Shown: in pieces, positions 34,742-42,459 of the stretch | Numbering within the stretch: position 1 is the stretch's first letter | Layout: each line of letters begins with the position of its first letter | Assembly (NCBI GenBank): GCA_002431395.1 | Contig: DJEU01000032.1 | Span: forward strand, 186,001-250,000 | Length of the DNA stretch: 64,000 bases | Source: Lachnoclostridium sp. UBA5890 | Lineage (GTDB): Bacteria; Bacillota; Clostridia; Lachnospirales; Lachnospiraceae | Reading direction: 5' to 3' | Program-made: the position numbers and the translations under genes | Notes under the pieces: model-generated | Told to the model about the DNA's origin: nothing | What the model saw: the letters and a program-made list of their open reading frames with translations, nothing else | The model's database searches: none

Positions 34742-36138
34742 TTACTCCTCCATTCTGCCGCCTCATCCATCCACTCACGCAGTTCGATCATGGCTGCTTT
34801 CTTTTCTGCCTCATTCTGGCATCCAAACAGATTTGTCCGGATATAAGTCTCGATCTCACCGGCATTGGTAAATTCTACCGGAAGTTTTTCAAGCACTTCT
34901 GCCATAACCGCCTTCTTCAACGGTTTGGAAAGTGTCGATAAAAAGTCAGACAATTCTCCGGTGAGTTCTTTAATCTTCTCTGCTTCCACCGCAGCATCGA
35001 CCGTATCGCTCTCGCCAAAACGTTCCATATCAATAAACAAACTGTCGGATAATAAATTGGCAATTTTTGCAAATGCATCAAATTCCTCGCCTTTTCCGAG
35101 CTCATCAATAATCTTCTTATGAGAGGCTTTGATCTCAAAGAGAACAGCTTCCAGATAACTGGATTTTTCCACATACGTTTCAATCTTTCCTTCCAGTTTT
35201 ACAAGCCCTTCCTCGTTCAGACTTCCGTTTGCCACTTCCATCAAAATGCCGCGGCAGTGCTCATACAAAGCACTTTCTTCCCGCTTATGACAGTTAGCAA
35301 GACTGAGTGCATACATCGCATTTACTACCTTTTGCAGTTGATAATAAAAATCGGTCACATGAAGAATATACTCTCCCGCTTTTTCCAATTCTTTACTCAT
35401 CGCCTCAAACGATTCTTTTGTCAAGCCTGCAAAATCTGTATTCTGCAATTCCTTCAAAAGGTCTGCAATGGCATCTTCTTCCGTCTCCGTACCGGCTTTC
35501 TGCAGCATGGCAGCCGAACGTATCATATAGATAAAGTTATCCAGCGATGCCATATCGCCTCCGATATACAAACTTCCGGTGTCCTGAATTTTTCCCATCA
35601 GGCGCTGTTTTGTCATGTGTACCGGAATCATTCCCATCAGCTGCTGAAGCCGCTCTTTGACGATACTCTGATCTTTGTTTCCGACAAGAAATGCCATCAA
35701 TTCTTTGACAAAAACATCTTCTTCTGTCGCAAACACATCTTTCTGATAGGGTTCTTCCTCTTCAAAGTCAAATTTACGGTGTTTCAGCACATAATCATAA
35801 CAGATCAGCTGATCGGTATAGGATGTATATTTTTCCATCACCTGTGTAATCTCGCCACGGATGCGGTCAAGCCGCTCGATACAGGCCTTCTGCGCCTCCG
35901 CATCTTCTTCGTACACATGCGGGATTTCCTTTCGCACCTCATCGTATCTGCGTTCTTCCTCTTCGGACAGATCGATGCCTTCCTGGCAGGTCTCCACCAG
36001 CATATAAGCCGAAAATACCAGTTCTATGGAAGCATAATTCAAATACGTATCCGCCAGATAATTAGCATAAATTGGGAGATTCTTGCGTGGTGCCACTCCC
36101 TTGTCCAGGTCTTTTATAATTTTTCGAATCTGATTCAT
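34738..36138 (-). CDS. Helical protein of unknown function, 466 aa
   Basis: 466 aa, rich in Glu, Lys and Leu and predicted almost entirely alpha-helical, with no transmembrane segment and no motif I recognise. It starts MNQIRKIIKDLDKGVAPRKN. GGAGGAAACG precedes the ATG. It is the first of four genes (unknown, unknown, DUF2953, gerW) with small gaps or overlaps. The size and helical repeats suggest a scaffold or regulator rather than an enzyme. Confidence 0.75.
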   Translation of the reverse strand: MNQIRKIIKDLDKGVAPRKNLPIYANYLADTYLNYASIELVFSAYMLVETCQEGIDLSEEEERRYDEVRKEIPHVYEEDAEAQKACIERLDRIRGEITQVMEKYTSYTDQLICYDYVLKHRKFDFEEEEPYQKDVFATEEDVFVKELMAFLVGNKDQSIVKERLQQLMGMIPVHMTKQRLMGKIQDTGSLYIGGDMASLDNFIYMIRSAAMLQKAGTETEEDAIADLLKELQNTDFAGLTKESFEAMSKELEKAGEYILHVTDFYYQLQKVVNAMYALSLANCHKREESALYEHCRGILMEVANGSLNEEGLVKLEGKIETYVEKSSYLEAVLFEIKASHKKIIDELGKGEEFDAFAKIANLLSDSLFIDMERFGESDTVDAAVEAEKIKELTGELSDFLSTLSKPLKKAVMAEVLEKLPVEFTNAGEIETYIRTNLFGCQNEAEKKAAMIELREWMDEAAEWRSK

Positions 36139-36167
36139 CGTTTCCTCCTGTCATGCAGGCTTTCTGC

Positions 36168-39100
36168 CTACAGTACTAATACCCATCCTGTCAGCCAGCG
36201 CAGTCCGTTTTCCACAAATTCGAGGCTTACCGGCTGTCCGGACAATACCGGATAGAACAGTAAGAACAGACCCACGGCTGCCGCCGCATATACATAAGCA
36301 AAAATGCGTTTCTTTTTATTGTCGCCGATAAAGCGGTACAATGTGTAACCGATCATCAAGGTAACAAATGGCACACTTGGAAAATAATGGTAAGCAAATG
36401 TACATCTTGGCACGAGCATCCACGGTACATACTGTACCAAATAAGCAAATATAAGGAACAATGCCGTCTTATCTGCTTTCTTCACTACAAGATAGATCAT
36501 GTAAAGGAAAGCAAAGATGCCTGCCCACCATACAAGTGGGTTACCGAATGCACTGATTCCTTCGCGCATATCATTTGCCACCGTGTTGCAGTAGTAAAAT
36601 ACCGGGCGGATCATCGTCGGCCATTCATACCAAGTGGAAGAATACGGATGTGTCGCTTCCAGCTGGGAATGATAGCTGTACATGGATTTCTGGTTATTGA
36701 TCATCCGCGTAAACAGACCATCTGTCGTTCCATCGTTAAATGGAATGTAGGAGCACAGATAGATCAGTCCCGGAATCACGATAAAGAATATGACACAGGC
36801 ACCGATTGTCTTAAGGAAATTGCTCTTAAAAACATCTATAACATGCTGGTGCGCGATCGTTCCGGTGCTTCCGCCCGGATTGTTGCATGCCCTGCGGTAT
36901 TCCATGTACCGATAAAGCATGATCGCCGCAAAGAACACCGCCAGTCCTGCTGCCGCATAAACTGCCGTCCATTTGCTGGCACAGCCGAGTCCCATCATCA
37001 GACCGCTTAAGAAAAGCGGAATCAGGGTCTTTTTAAATTCTGTATCGTAAAAACTTGTCTGCGCATAACGCAGCATAAAGTAAAACATGGCTATGATAAA
37101 GAATGTACCATATACGTCGATCGTGGCAATTCTTGTCTGCGTAAAGTGCATAAAATCAAAGGCAAACAACGTTGTAACCACACCTGCTACCCACGTCTGA
37201 TGGAACAGTCTCTTTCCAAACAGATACAAAAACGGGAGCATTCCGATACCAAACAGCGTACCGATAATACGCCATCCAAACGGATTCATTCCAAAAATAC
37301 GGATTCCGAGGGAAATAAAGATTTTACCCAATGGTGGATGCGTATTTTCGTAATTATACAAATTATGAATCATCTCATACGCCGTACGGGCATGATAAAT
37401 CTCATCAAAATACGTTCCGCTGCGGAAGGTATGCGCATCGTCGTACTCATCCTGCTCATCGAAAAGTTCCGGATATTGGTCTTTATTGACCGGAACCACC
37501 AGATTTCCGTCCGCGTCTTTAAATACCATTTCTTTTAAGGTCACCAAATCTTCTACTGTCGTAAAGCGGATATAACGTGTCGTGACATTAAATGCTGTCG
37601 TCGCCTCCGAACCGCCGTCAGCGACAAGCTGCACATTGTTCCACTTGAATACATCTGAGACTTTCGCCGTTCCACCGCTCACATAATTGGTTCCATCGTT
37701 CGAAAGTTCCATATAGAGACTTCGGTTTTCATAACTTCCGGAAAATACTTCAAATTCTGTCAGGTTCTTCACTTCTCCAAAATCAAGAACAATCTGCTGT
37801 CCTGCCTGTGTCCCTTCCCAGCCGGTTTCCGGAGCACTGTTTTTTCCGAGATCATGGAATGCGAAAACACCATAAACAAGCATGATTGCAAATAAAATAA
37901 TGTAATCCGTCTTTGTCATCTTTTCCATGACAACAGTTGGAATAATTTTCCATTCAAATCGTTTTTCCTGCTGTTTCTGTACTGGCTGCCGTTTCTTTTT
38001 CGATTTTCCACCCTCATCTACATTCGCTTCCTGCACGATCTCACTCTTCTTAAAGATCGTGTAAAGAAGGTAACCAAAGAGGAACAATGTCAATACCGCA
38101 ACCGCACCGATAATATAGCCGGTTGGGCCTGTCGTTCCAAGTTCTACCGCCGTATAATATACGTGCGCGGTATTCATATAAACCACCAAGGTATAACCGA
38201 TAAATCCGTAAAACAATTCCTTGCATGGACGATAGATAAATGCGGCAAGCATCAAAGCCACTGCCGGGAACAGATATCTCTCATGCATACGTACGGAAAA
38301 GCAGAACATCACGCTGATGACAACTGCCATACTAAGGAAATATTTGGACTTGTCATTTTTCATTTTAAAGAATACAACTGCACTGAGTACGACCGCTGCG
38401 ACGATGGCAATGGTTCCCCATGTCTGCGCCGGAACAAACAAAAACTTCTCCGTCTGCTCATGCCAGTTCTTTCCAACAATCGCCCAGAAATTGTACGCAT
38501 TGACGGAACAATATTCAAACATTCCCAGCGTACCGGTATATTTTTCCAACGACTTCTCCAGACCAAACGGAAGTGCTACAAGCACCATAGCCGCCAGAGA
38601 TGCCAGACCGCCAATCAGGTCACGAAGCATCTTTTTCGTATTGAAATCATGTAAAAATACCTGCTCAATGATCGAATAAATAATGATCGGAGCAAACATA
38701 ACCATCTGCGGTTTTAACAGCACGCCGGCACAAAAGGCAAAGTATGCTAAAATTCTCTTTTCTTCCATAAACAGGTAACAGGTCAGAAGAACCATACAGC
38801 ACAATACGCCATCTACCTGCCCCCAGACAGAACTGTCAATGACAACTGCCGGATTCAGCGCATAAAGTGCGGAAAGCATCAGAGACATTCCCTCGGAAAA
38901 TCTCTTCTTTGCCATCACGTAAATGAGATACGCTGCTGCCAGATCAAAAAGCATCGGGAACAATTTAATCATAAAAAGCCCCGTAGTCGAATAATTGTCA
39001 ATGTTAAACAAGTGGCGGATCGCCGCAACCAGCCAAAGCACCAGCATATATCCCGGTGGATAGTCCGTTACATCACCCTCGTAAAAATGGGAGAGTCCTC

Positions 39101-39350
39101 CGGTAAATACCGTCTCCGACCAAGAGCGGAAACAGGTAATATCCACACTGTATCCTTCGTTCTTTACCGCAAGGATCGCTTTTACGATAAATGCCGCAAC
39201 CAGAACAAGAATAATATTAAATTTCTGCTGCTTCATGGAATTCTTTGCGATCAGACGGCTTCCATCCACTTCTCCCTGAAACCACATCCAGTAAATCGCA
39301 AAAAATACAAATACGGTTACTACCGCAATGGTTAAAATATCTTGATACAT
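36168..39350 (-). CDS. Double GT-C glycosyltransferase, PMT (GT39) family with discoidin-like insert
   Basis: 1060 aa. The N-terminal half (1-430) is a multi-pass GT-C module with an acidic first loop (VDITCFRSW, DVTDYPPGY) like DUF2029/GT87 mannosyltransferases. A basic linker (GGKSKKKRQPVQKQQEKR) follows. After one helix (480-497), residues 500-630 read like an F5/8 type C (discoidin) carbohydrate-binding domain. The C-terminal half is a protein O-mannosyltransferase (GT39) with FDEIYHARTAYEM and HPPLGK. It would use lipid-linked sugars outside the membrane to glycosylate proteins or wall polymers. Two catalytic units in one chain are uncommon. An N-terminal fragment alone would not explain the PMT motifs, so both halves are real. 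Confidence 0.85.
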   Translation of the reverse strand: MYQDILTIAVVTVFVFFAIYWMWFQGEVDGSRLIAKNSMKQQKFNIILVLVAAFIVKAILAVKNEGYSVDITCFRSWSETVFTGGLSHFYEGDVTDYPPGYMLVLWLVAAIRHLFNIDNYSTTGLFMIKLFPMLFDLAAAYLIYVMAKKRFSEGMSLMLSALYALNPAVVIDSSVWGQVDGVLCCMVLLTCYLFMEEKRILAYFAFCAGVLLKPQMVMFAPIIIYSIIEQVFLHDFNTKKMLRDLIGGLASLAAMVLVALPFGLEKSLEKYTGTLGMFEYCSVNAYNFWAIVGKNWHEQTEKFLFVPAQTWGTIAIVAAVVLSAVVFFKMKNDKSKYFLSMAVVISVMFCFSVRMHERYLFPAVALMLAAFIYRPCKELFYGFIGYTLVVYMNTAHVYYTAVELGTTGPTGYIIGAVAVLTLFLFGYLLYTIFKKSEIVQEANVDEGGKSKKKRQPVQKQQEKRFEWKIIPTVVMEKMTKTDYIILFAIMLVYGVFAFHDLGKNSAPETGWEGTQAGQQIVLDFGEVKNLTEFEVFSGSYENRSLYMELSNDGTNYVSGGTAKVSDVFKWNNVQLVADGGSEATTAFNVTTRYIRFTTVEDLVTLKEMVFKDADGNLVVPVNKDQYPELFDEQDEYDDAHTFRSGTYFDEIYHARTAYEMIHNLYNYENTHPPLGKIFISLGIRIFGMNPFGWRIIGTLFGIGMLPFLYLFGKRLFHQTWVAGVVTTLFAFDFMHFTQTRIATIDVYGTFFIIAMFYFMLRYAQTSFYDTEFKKTLIPLFLSGLMMGLGCASKWTAVYAAAGLAVFFAAIMLYRYMEYRRACNNPGGSTGTIAHQHVIDVFKSNFLKTIGACVIFFIVIPGLIYLCSYIPFNDGTTDGLFTRMINNQKSMYSYHSQLEATHPYSSTWYEWPTMIRPVFYYCNTVANDMREGISAFGNPLVWWAGIFAFLYMIYLVVKKADKTALFLIFAYLVQYVPWMLVPRCTFAYHYFPSVPFVTLMIGYTLYRFIGDNKKKRIFAYVYAAAAVGLFLLFYPVLSGQPVSLEFVENGLRWLTGWVLVL

Positions 39351-39387
39351 CTCTTACATCCTTTCCCCTTCGTTCGTTGTATCTCAC

Positions 39388-40293
39388 TCAGGAACGTTTT
39401 ACGTGCTCATGAGTAAACAAATGGTCGGAACAATATTCATAACTTCCTTCGCATTTTGAGCAATACCGGAACTCAAGCTGCGGAGAATCGATCTCTGTCC
39501 TTCCACAAATGGCACATTTATGTCTTGGCTGCCCTGCCTGCTGCGCTGTATTTTTGTAAATGACGCGGCGTTTTTTCGCCTGTTTCATACGCATTCCCAG
39601 ATGTGGTTCTCTTGCAATCGCATAAAAGATCACAAAATCCAGAAGCGCTGCCACGATCAAAAGCATCCGCATATATCCACGATAATCTCCCGTCTGCGCA
39701 TATTGTACAATCTCGACAACATTCAGCAAAATGTAAATATATCCCAGCCATTTTGCTTTGATCGGAATGAGAAAATACAAGCGAAATACCGTATCCGGAA
39801 ACAAAAACGCAAAGGCCAAAAACATGGACAAGTTCAAATCACTCAAATCAATCTGATTTGCAAGTCCAAATCCAATCTGCGGTGCCAGTGCCTGTCCATT
39901 CGCATGACAAACGACAAAATAATAGCCAAATGTCATAATGAGGATTAACAAAATTCCGTTAAAATAAAAGGCATTAAATCGAAATCTTCCCCAGATCTGC
40001 TCTAACATATTGCCGATCCAGTAATACACATACAACATGATACCAAAGAATATCATATTGATCAGTGCTCCACCGGAACCAATGCTCACATACGGATAAA
40101 AGAGAAATGTTACGATTCTCCACACTTGTCCATGCAGGATGGCATAGACATTGAGGCTCAGATACATCTCATAAAATCCCGGAACCACCAGTCCGATCAC
40201 ACTTCCAATAATGCTTACGATAACCATGTAACGCATCAAATTCGGGATTGCATATCGCCCTAATTTGCGCTCTACCTTATCAAACCATTTCAT
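39388..40293 (-). CDS. Rhomboid/Derlin-like membrane protein with C-terminal zinc motif
   Basis: 301 aa. Six hydrophobic segments occur between residues 18 and 230 with the rhomboid-fold hallmarks (HGQVWRIVTFLFYP, NMIFFGIMLYVYYWIGNMLEQIWG). The rhomboid catalytic GxSG serine is not found and no matching histidine is evident, so this is probably an inactive, Derlin-like member (inference). Residues 257-295 hold CAICGRTEIDSPQ and CSKCEGSYEYC, a likely zinc-binding module. The gene follows the CorA gene by 20 nt and precedes the glycosyltransferase, so a role in handling membrane or secreted proteins is conceivable. Confidence 0.75.
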   Translation of the reverse strand: MKWFDKVERKLGRYAIPNLMRYMVIVSIIGSVIGLVVPGFYEMYLSLNVYAILHGQVWRIVTFLFYPYVSIGSGGALINMIFFGIMLYVYYWIGNMLEQIWGRFRFNAFYFNGILLILIMTFGYYFVVCHANGQALAPQIGFGLANQIDLSDLNLSMFLAFAFLFPDTVFRLYFLIPIKAKWLGYIYILLNVVEIVQYAQTGDYRGYMRMLLIVAALLDFVIFYAIAREPHLGMRMKQAKKRRVIYKNTAQQAGQPRHKCAICGRTEIDSPQLEFRYCSKCEGSYEYCSDHLFTHEHVKRS

Positions 40294-40313
40294 AAATATT
40301 AAAAACCTCGCTT

Positions 40314-41240
40314 TTAAAATAAGTTTTTCTTCTTAAAGAAGAACACTAAAACTACGGTTACGATCAACGTGATCGCGGTCACAATGTAGAATCCATAAGG
40401 GTTGTCCCCCAATGGAATATGCTGAAAGTTCATTCCGTAAAAGCTGGCGATCATCGTAGGGATGGAAAGTACGATCGTCACGGTTGACAAAAATTTCATA
40501 ACCACATTGAGGTTATTGGAAATAACCGACGCAAAAGCATCCATCGTTCCGCTCAAAATGTCACTGTAAATTTTTGCCATCTCAATCGCCTGTTTGTTCT
40601 CGACGATAACGTCTTCCAGCAAATCTTCATCTTCCGGATATTTCTTAATTTTCTCCGTACGGAGCAGTTTCTCCAGCACCGTTTCATTGGAACGCAGAGA
40701 CGTGGTAAAATAAACCAGACTTTTTTCCAATTCCAAAAGTTCGATCAGCTCTTTATTTCTCTGAGAAATATGCAGTTTTTCTTCGATCTGCTCACTCTTG
40801 CGGTCAATGATACGCAGGTAACGCAGATAAGAAGTCGCATTGCGGTACAGGATCTGAAATACAAATCGTGTCTTCTTAAACGTATAAAATTCCCGTTCAC
40901 GATTGTTCATAAATGCTTTTAATACCGGTGTCTCTTCCAGGCATACGGTCACAATGATCTTTTCTGTCGTATAAATACCAAGAGGAATCGTCACATACCT
41001 GTCTTTTTCGTCTAAGGAAGGGATGTCCACCAAAATCACAACATAGTCATTCTCTATCTCCACACGGGAGCGCTCTTCATCATCCAGGGGCGCACGAAGA
41101 TCGTCAATATCAATTCCCGTCGTAGCCGAAACGGTTTCGAGTTCTTCCATCGTCGGTTTGGTCAGTGCAACCCAGCATCCTTCCGTCACTTGATCCAATT
41201 CCTGCAGTCCGTCTTCGACTGTATTAAAAATTTGAAGCAT
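40314..41240 (-). CDS. corA: CorA family divalent cation transporter
   Basis: 308 aa. A large cytoplasmic N-terminal domain (1-240) is followed by two C-terminal transmembrane helices. The signature YGMNFQHIPL (GMN motif) lies near residue 278. CorA pentamers conduct Mg2+ and sometimes Co2+ or Zn2+. The tail FFKKKNLF is typical. The promoter is a perfect consensus, and the 480-nt upstream gap holds a structured repeat. The ATG has AGGAGG upstream. Confidence 0.93.
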   Translation of the reverse strand: MLQIFNTVEDGLQELDQVTEGCWVALTKPTMEELETVSATTGIDIDDLRAPLDDEERSRVEIENDYVVILVDIPSLDEKDRYVTIPLGIYTTEKIIVTVCLEETPVLKAFMNNREREFYTFKKTRFVFQILYRNATSYLRYLRIIDRKSEQIEEKLHISQRNKELIELLELEKSLVYFTTSLRSNETVLEKLLRTEKIKKYPEDEDLLEDVIVENKQAIEMAKIYSDILSGTMDAFASVISNNLNVVMKFLSTVTIVLSIPTMIASFYGMNFQHIPLGDNPYGFYIVTAITLIVTVVLVFFFKKKNLF

Positions 41241-41286
41241 GCTTCTTTCCTCCTATTCTCTGTAAATTGTAAACATAGATATTTTT

Positions 41287-41315
41287 ATTATACTTTTTTG
41301 GGGAATCTTTGTCAA
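41287..41315 (-). promoter_or_regulatory. corA promoter, full consensus
   Basis: -35 TTGACA (41310-41315), exactly 17 nt, -10 TATAAT (41287-41292) on the minus strand. A perfect match to the vegetative consensus. Confidence 0.85.
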
Positions 41316-41372
41316 ACTGTATTTGTTTTCTGTTTTATAGTAATCATTCATTGATACTTTTTCATTCTTTTA

Positions 41373-41559
41373 CAATTTGCCGGAAAATTTTGCCTTTCGT
41401 GGTCTCCGTTCCACTACGGTCCGCGCAGATCAGAGGTCTCCCAGACCTCTTGCACCGCTCGCGCTCCAATAAACGCACAGGGGTATCGATATGCAAAATA
41501 CGCATATCTGATACCCGTGTGTTTATACTCACTTCATGCAAATCTTTTCCGGCAAATTG
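41373..41559. repeat. Structured palindromic repeat, copy A
   Basis: This fills most of the 41241-41722 gap. Outer arms CAATTTGCCGGAAAA (41373-41387) and its exact complement (41545-41559) enclose an inner hairpin: GGGTATC-GATATGC (41481-41494) with GCATATC-T-GATACCC (41502-41516) around a 7-nt loop. A further 8-bp stem (41471-41478 with 41517-41524) includes one G-T pair. A separate hairpin AGAGGTCT/AGACCTCT lies at 41432-41450. The central 40 nt nearly match the copy at 58977-59093. A minus-strand reading frame through it (41362-41562) is judged spurious. Confidence 0.8.
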
Positions 41560-41597
41560 CAAAATTTCCGAAAAATCAGCAATTGACTTAACACAAG

Positions 41598-41643
41598 CCG
41601 AAAAAAATACTTTAATATTAAAACTTCTTTTTTCGGTTTTTTT
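41598..41643 (+). terminator. Plus-strand intrinsic terminator downstream of repeat A
   Basis: CCGAAAAAA (41598-41606) pairs with TTTTTTCGG (41628-41636) and is followed by seven Ts (41637-41643). No plus-strand gene ends here, so it might end a transcript of the repeat. A weaker dyad ACGGCA/TGCCGT (41653-41658, 41693-41698) could end the LysM gene on the other strand. Confidence 0.5.
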
Positions 41644-41722
41644 CTAAACAGAACGGCAACAAAACAAATTACAACTTATTGTTATAGTTTCCTGCCGTCC
41701 TTCTATCTGGGAATTGCCCATT

Positions 41723-42262
41723 CTATTTGGTAAAGTACAAAATCTGGTCTTCCTGCAAAGCCACCTGATCCAGGTTGTTTAAGCGGACAAATTCTTCCCA
41801 GGTCGTCTCATGCGCCATCAATACTTCGCCCAGGCTTTGCTTGCCATCGGTGATGTACACTTTTTTCTCTTCTTCCTCGCTCGGAGCGCTTGCGGAAGAA
41901 ACGACTTCTTTTTTCTCCGGTTCTTCTGCCACTTTTTCCGGCTCCTTTTCTGCGTTTTCGCTTTCGGAGATTTTCGTGCCGCTCTCCTCCTGCGACTGCA
42001 CCTGCGTTTCGGTCTCTGTCTCATCGGTAACAGCAGTGACAGGCAGTGGTTCGTCTTTTGGCGCCGGCATACAGATCATTCCCTGGTGGGCGCGTACCAT
42101 CGGAATACAGATTTCCTGCCCCACCTGCAGATTGTACACATCTACATACGGGTTGGCACGCAGCAGCATTGCCATCGGGATCCGGTAATACCGGCTGAGC
42201 TGATACAGCGTATCTCCCGGTTTTATCACATGTACCATTCCATTACAATATCTGCGATTCAT
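41723..42262 (-). CDS. LysM domain protein
   Basis: 179 aa. The N-terminal LysM at residues 9-54 (MVHVIKPGDTLYQLSRYYRI ... VGQEICIP) is followed by a Glu/Ser-rich acidic linker (about 75-130) and a degenerate second LysM-like segment (EVLMAHETTWEEFVRLNNLD) at the end. There is no obvious signal peptide, as in SafA-type spore-coat proteins, so a spore-coat or mother-cell role is plausible (inference). It is divergent from the giant activase. GAGG precedes the ATG by 8 nt. Confidence 0.85.
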   Translation of the reverse strand: MNRRYCNGMVHVIKPGDTLYQLSRYYRIPMAMLLRANPYVDVYNLQVGQEICIPMVRAHQGMICMPAPKDEPLPVTAVTDETETETQVQSQEESGTKISESENAEKEPEKVAEEPEKKEVVSSASAPSEEEEKKVYITDGKQSLGEVLMAHETTWEEFVRLNNLDQVALQEDQILYFTK

Positions 42263-42335
42263 GAAATTTCCTCAATTCTATTTGCTTCTCTAACAGTATA
42301 TTCATTTGCCAATTTTAAGTTACTTTCGAATTTTG

Positions 42336-42364
42336 TTTACAAAACGCAAATTTTGTCGTATACT
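42336..42364 (+). promoter_or_regulatory. Promoter of the activase gene
   Basis: -35 TTTACA (42336-42341), 17-nt spacer, -10 TATACT (42359-42364), plus strand, leaving a leader of about 90 nt. Confidence 0.65.
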
Positions 42365-42459
42365 ATAACTCAAAGCGCAATTTTACTAAAACACATTTAA
42401 TAAGTAGTAAATCATTTTCATAAAGATAGAGATATACGTTTCACATAATGGAGGTTAGT

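Noticed and set aside
41362..41562. Minus-strand 66-codon frame through repeat A
   Set aside because: It shares its central peptide pattern with the frame through repeat B only because the underlying DNA palindrome is shared. It has no good ribosome-binding site and its edges follow the repeat.
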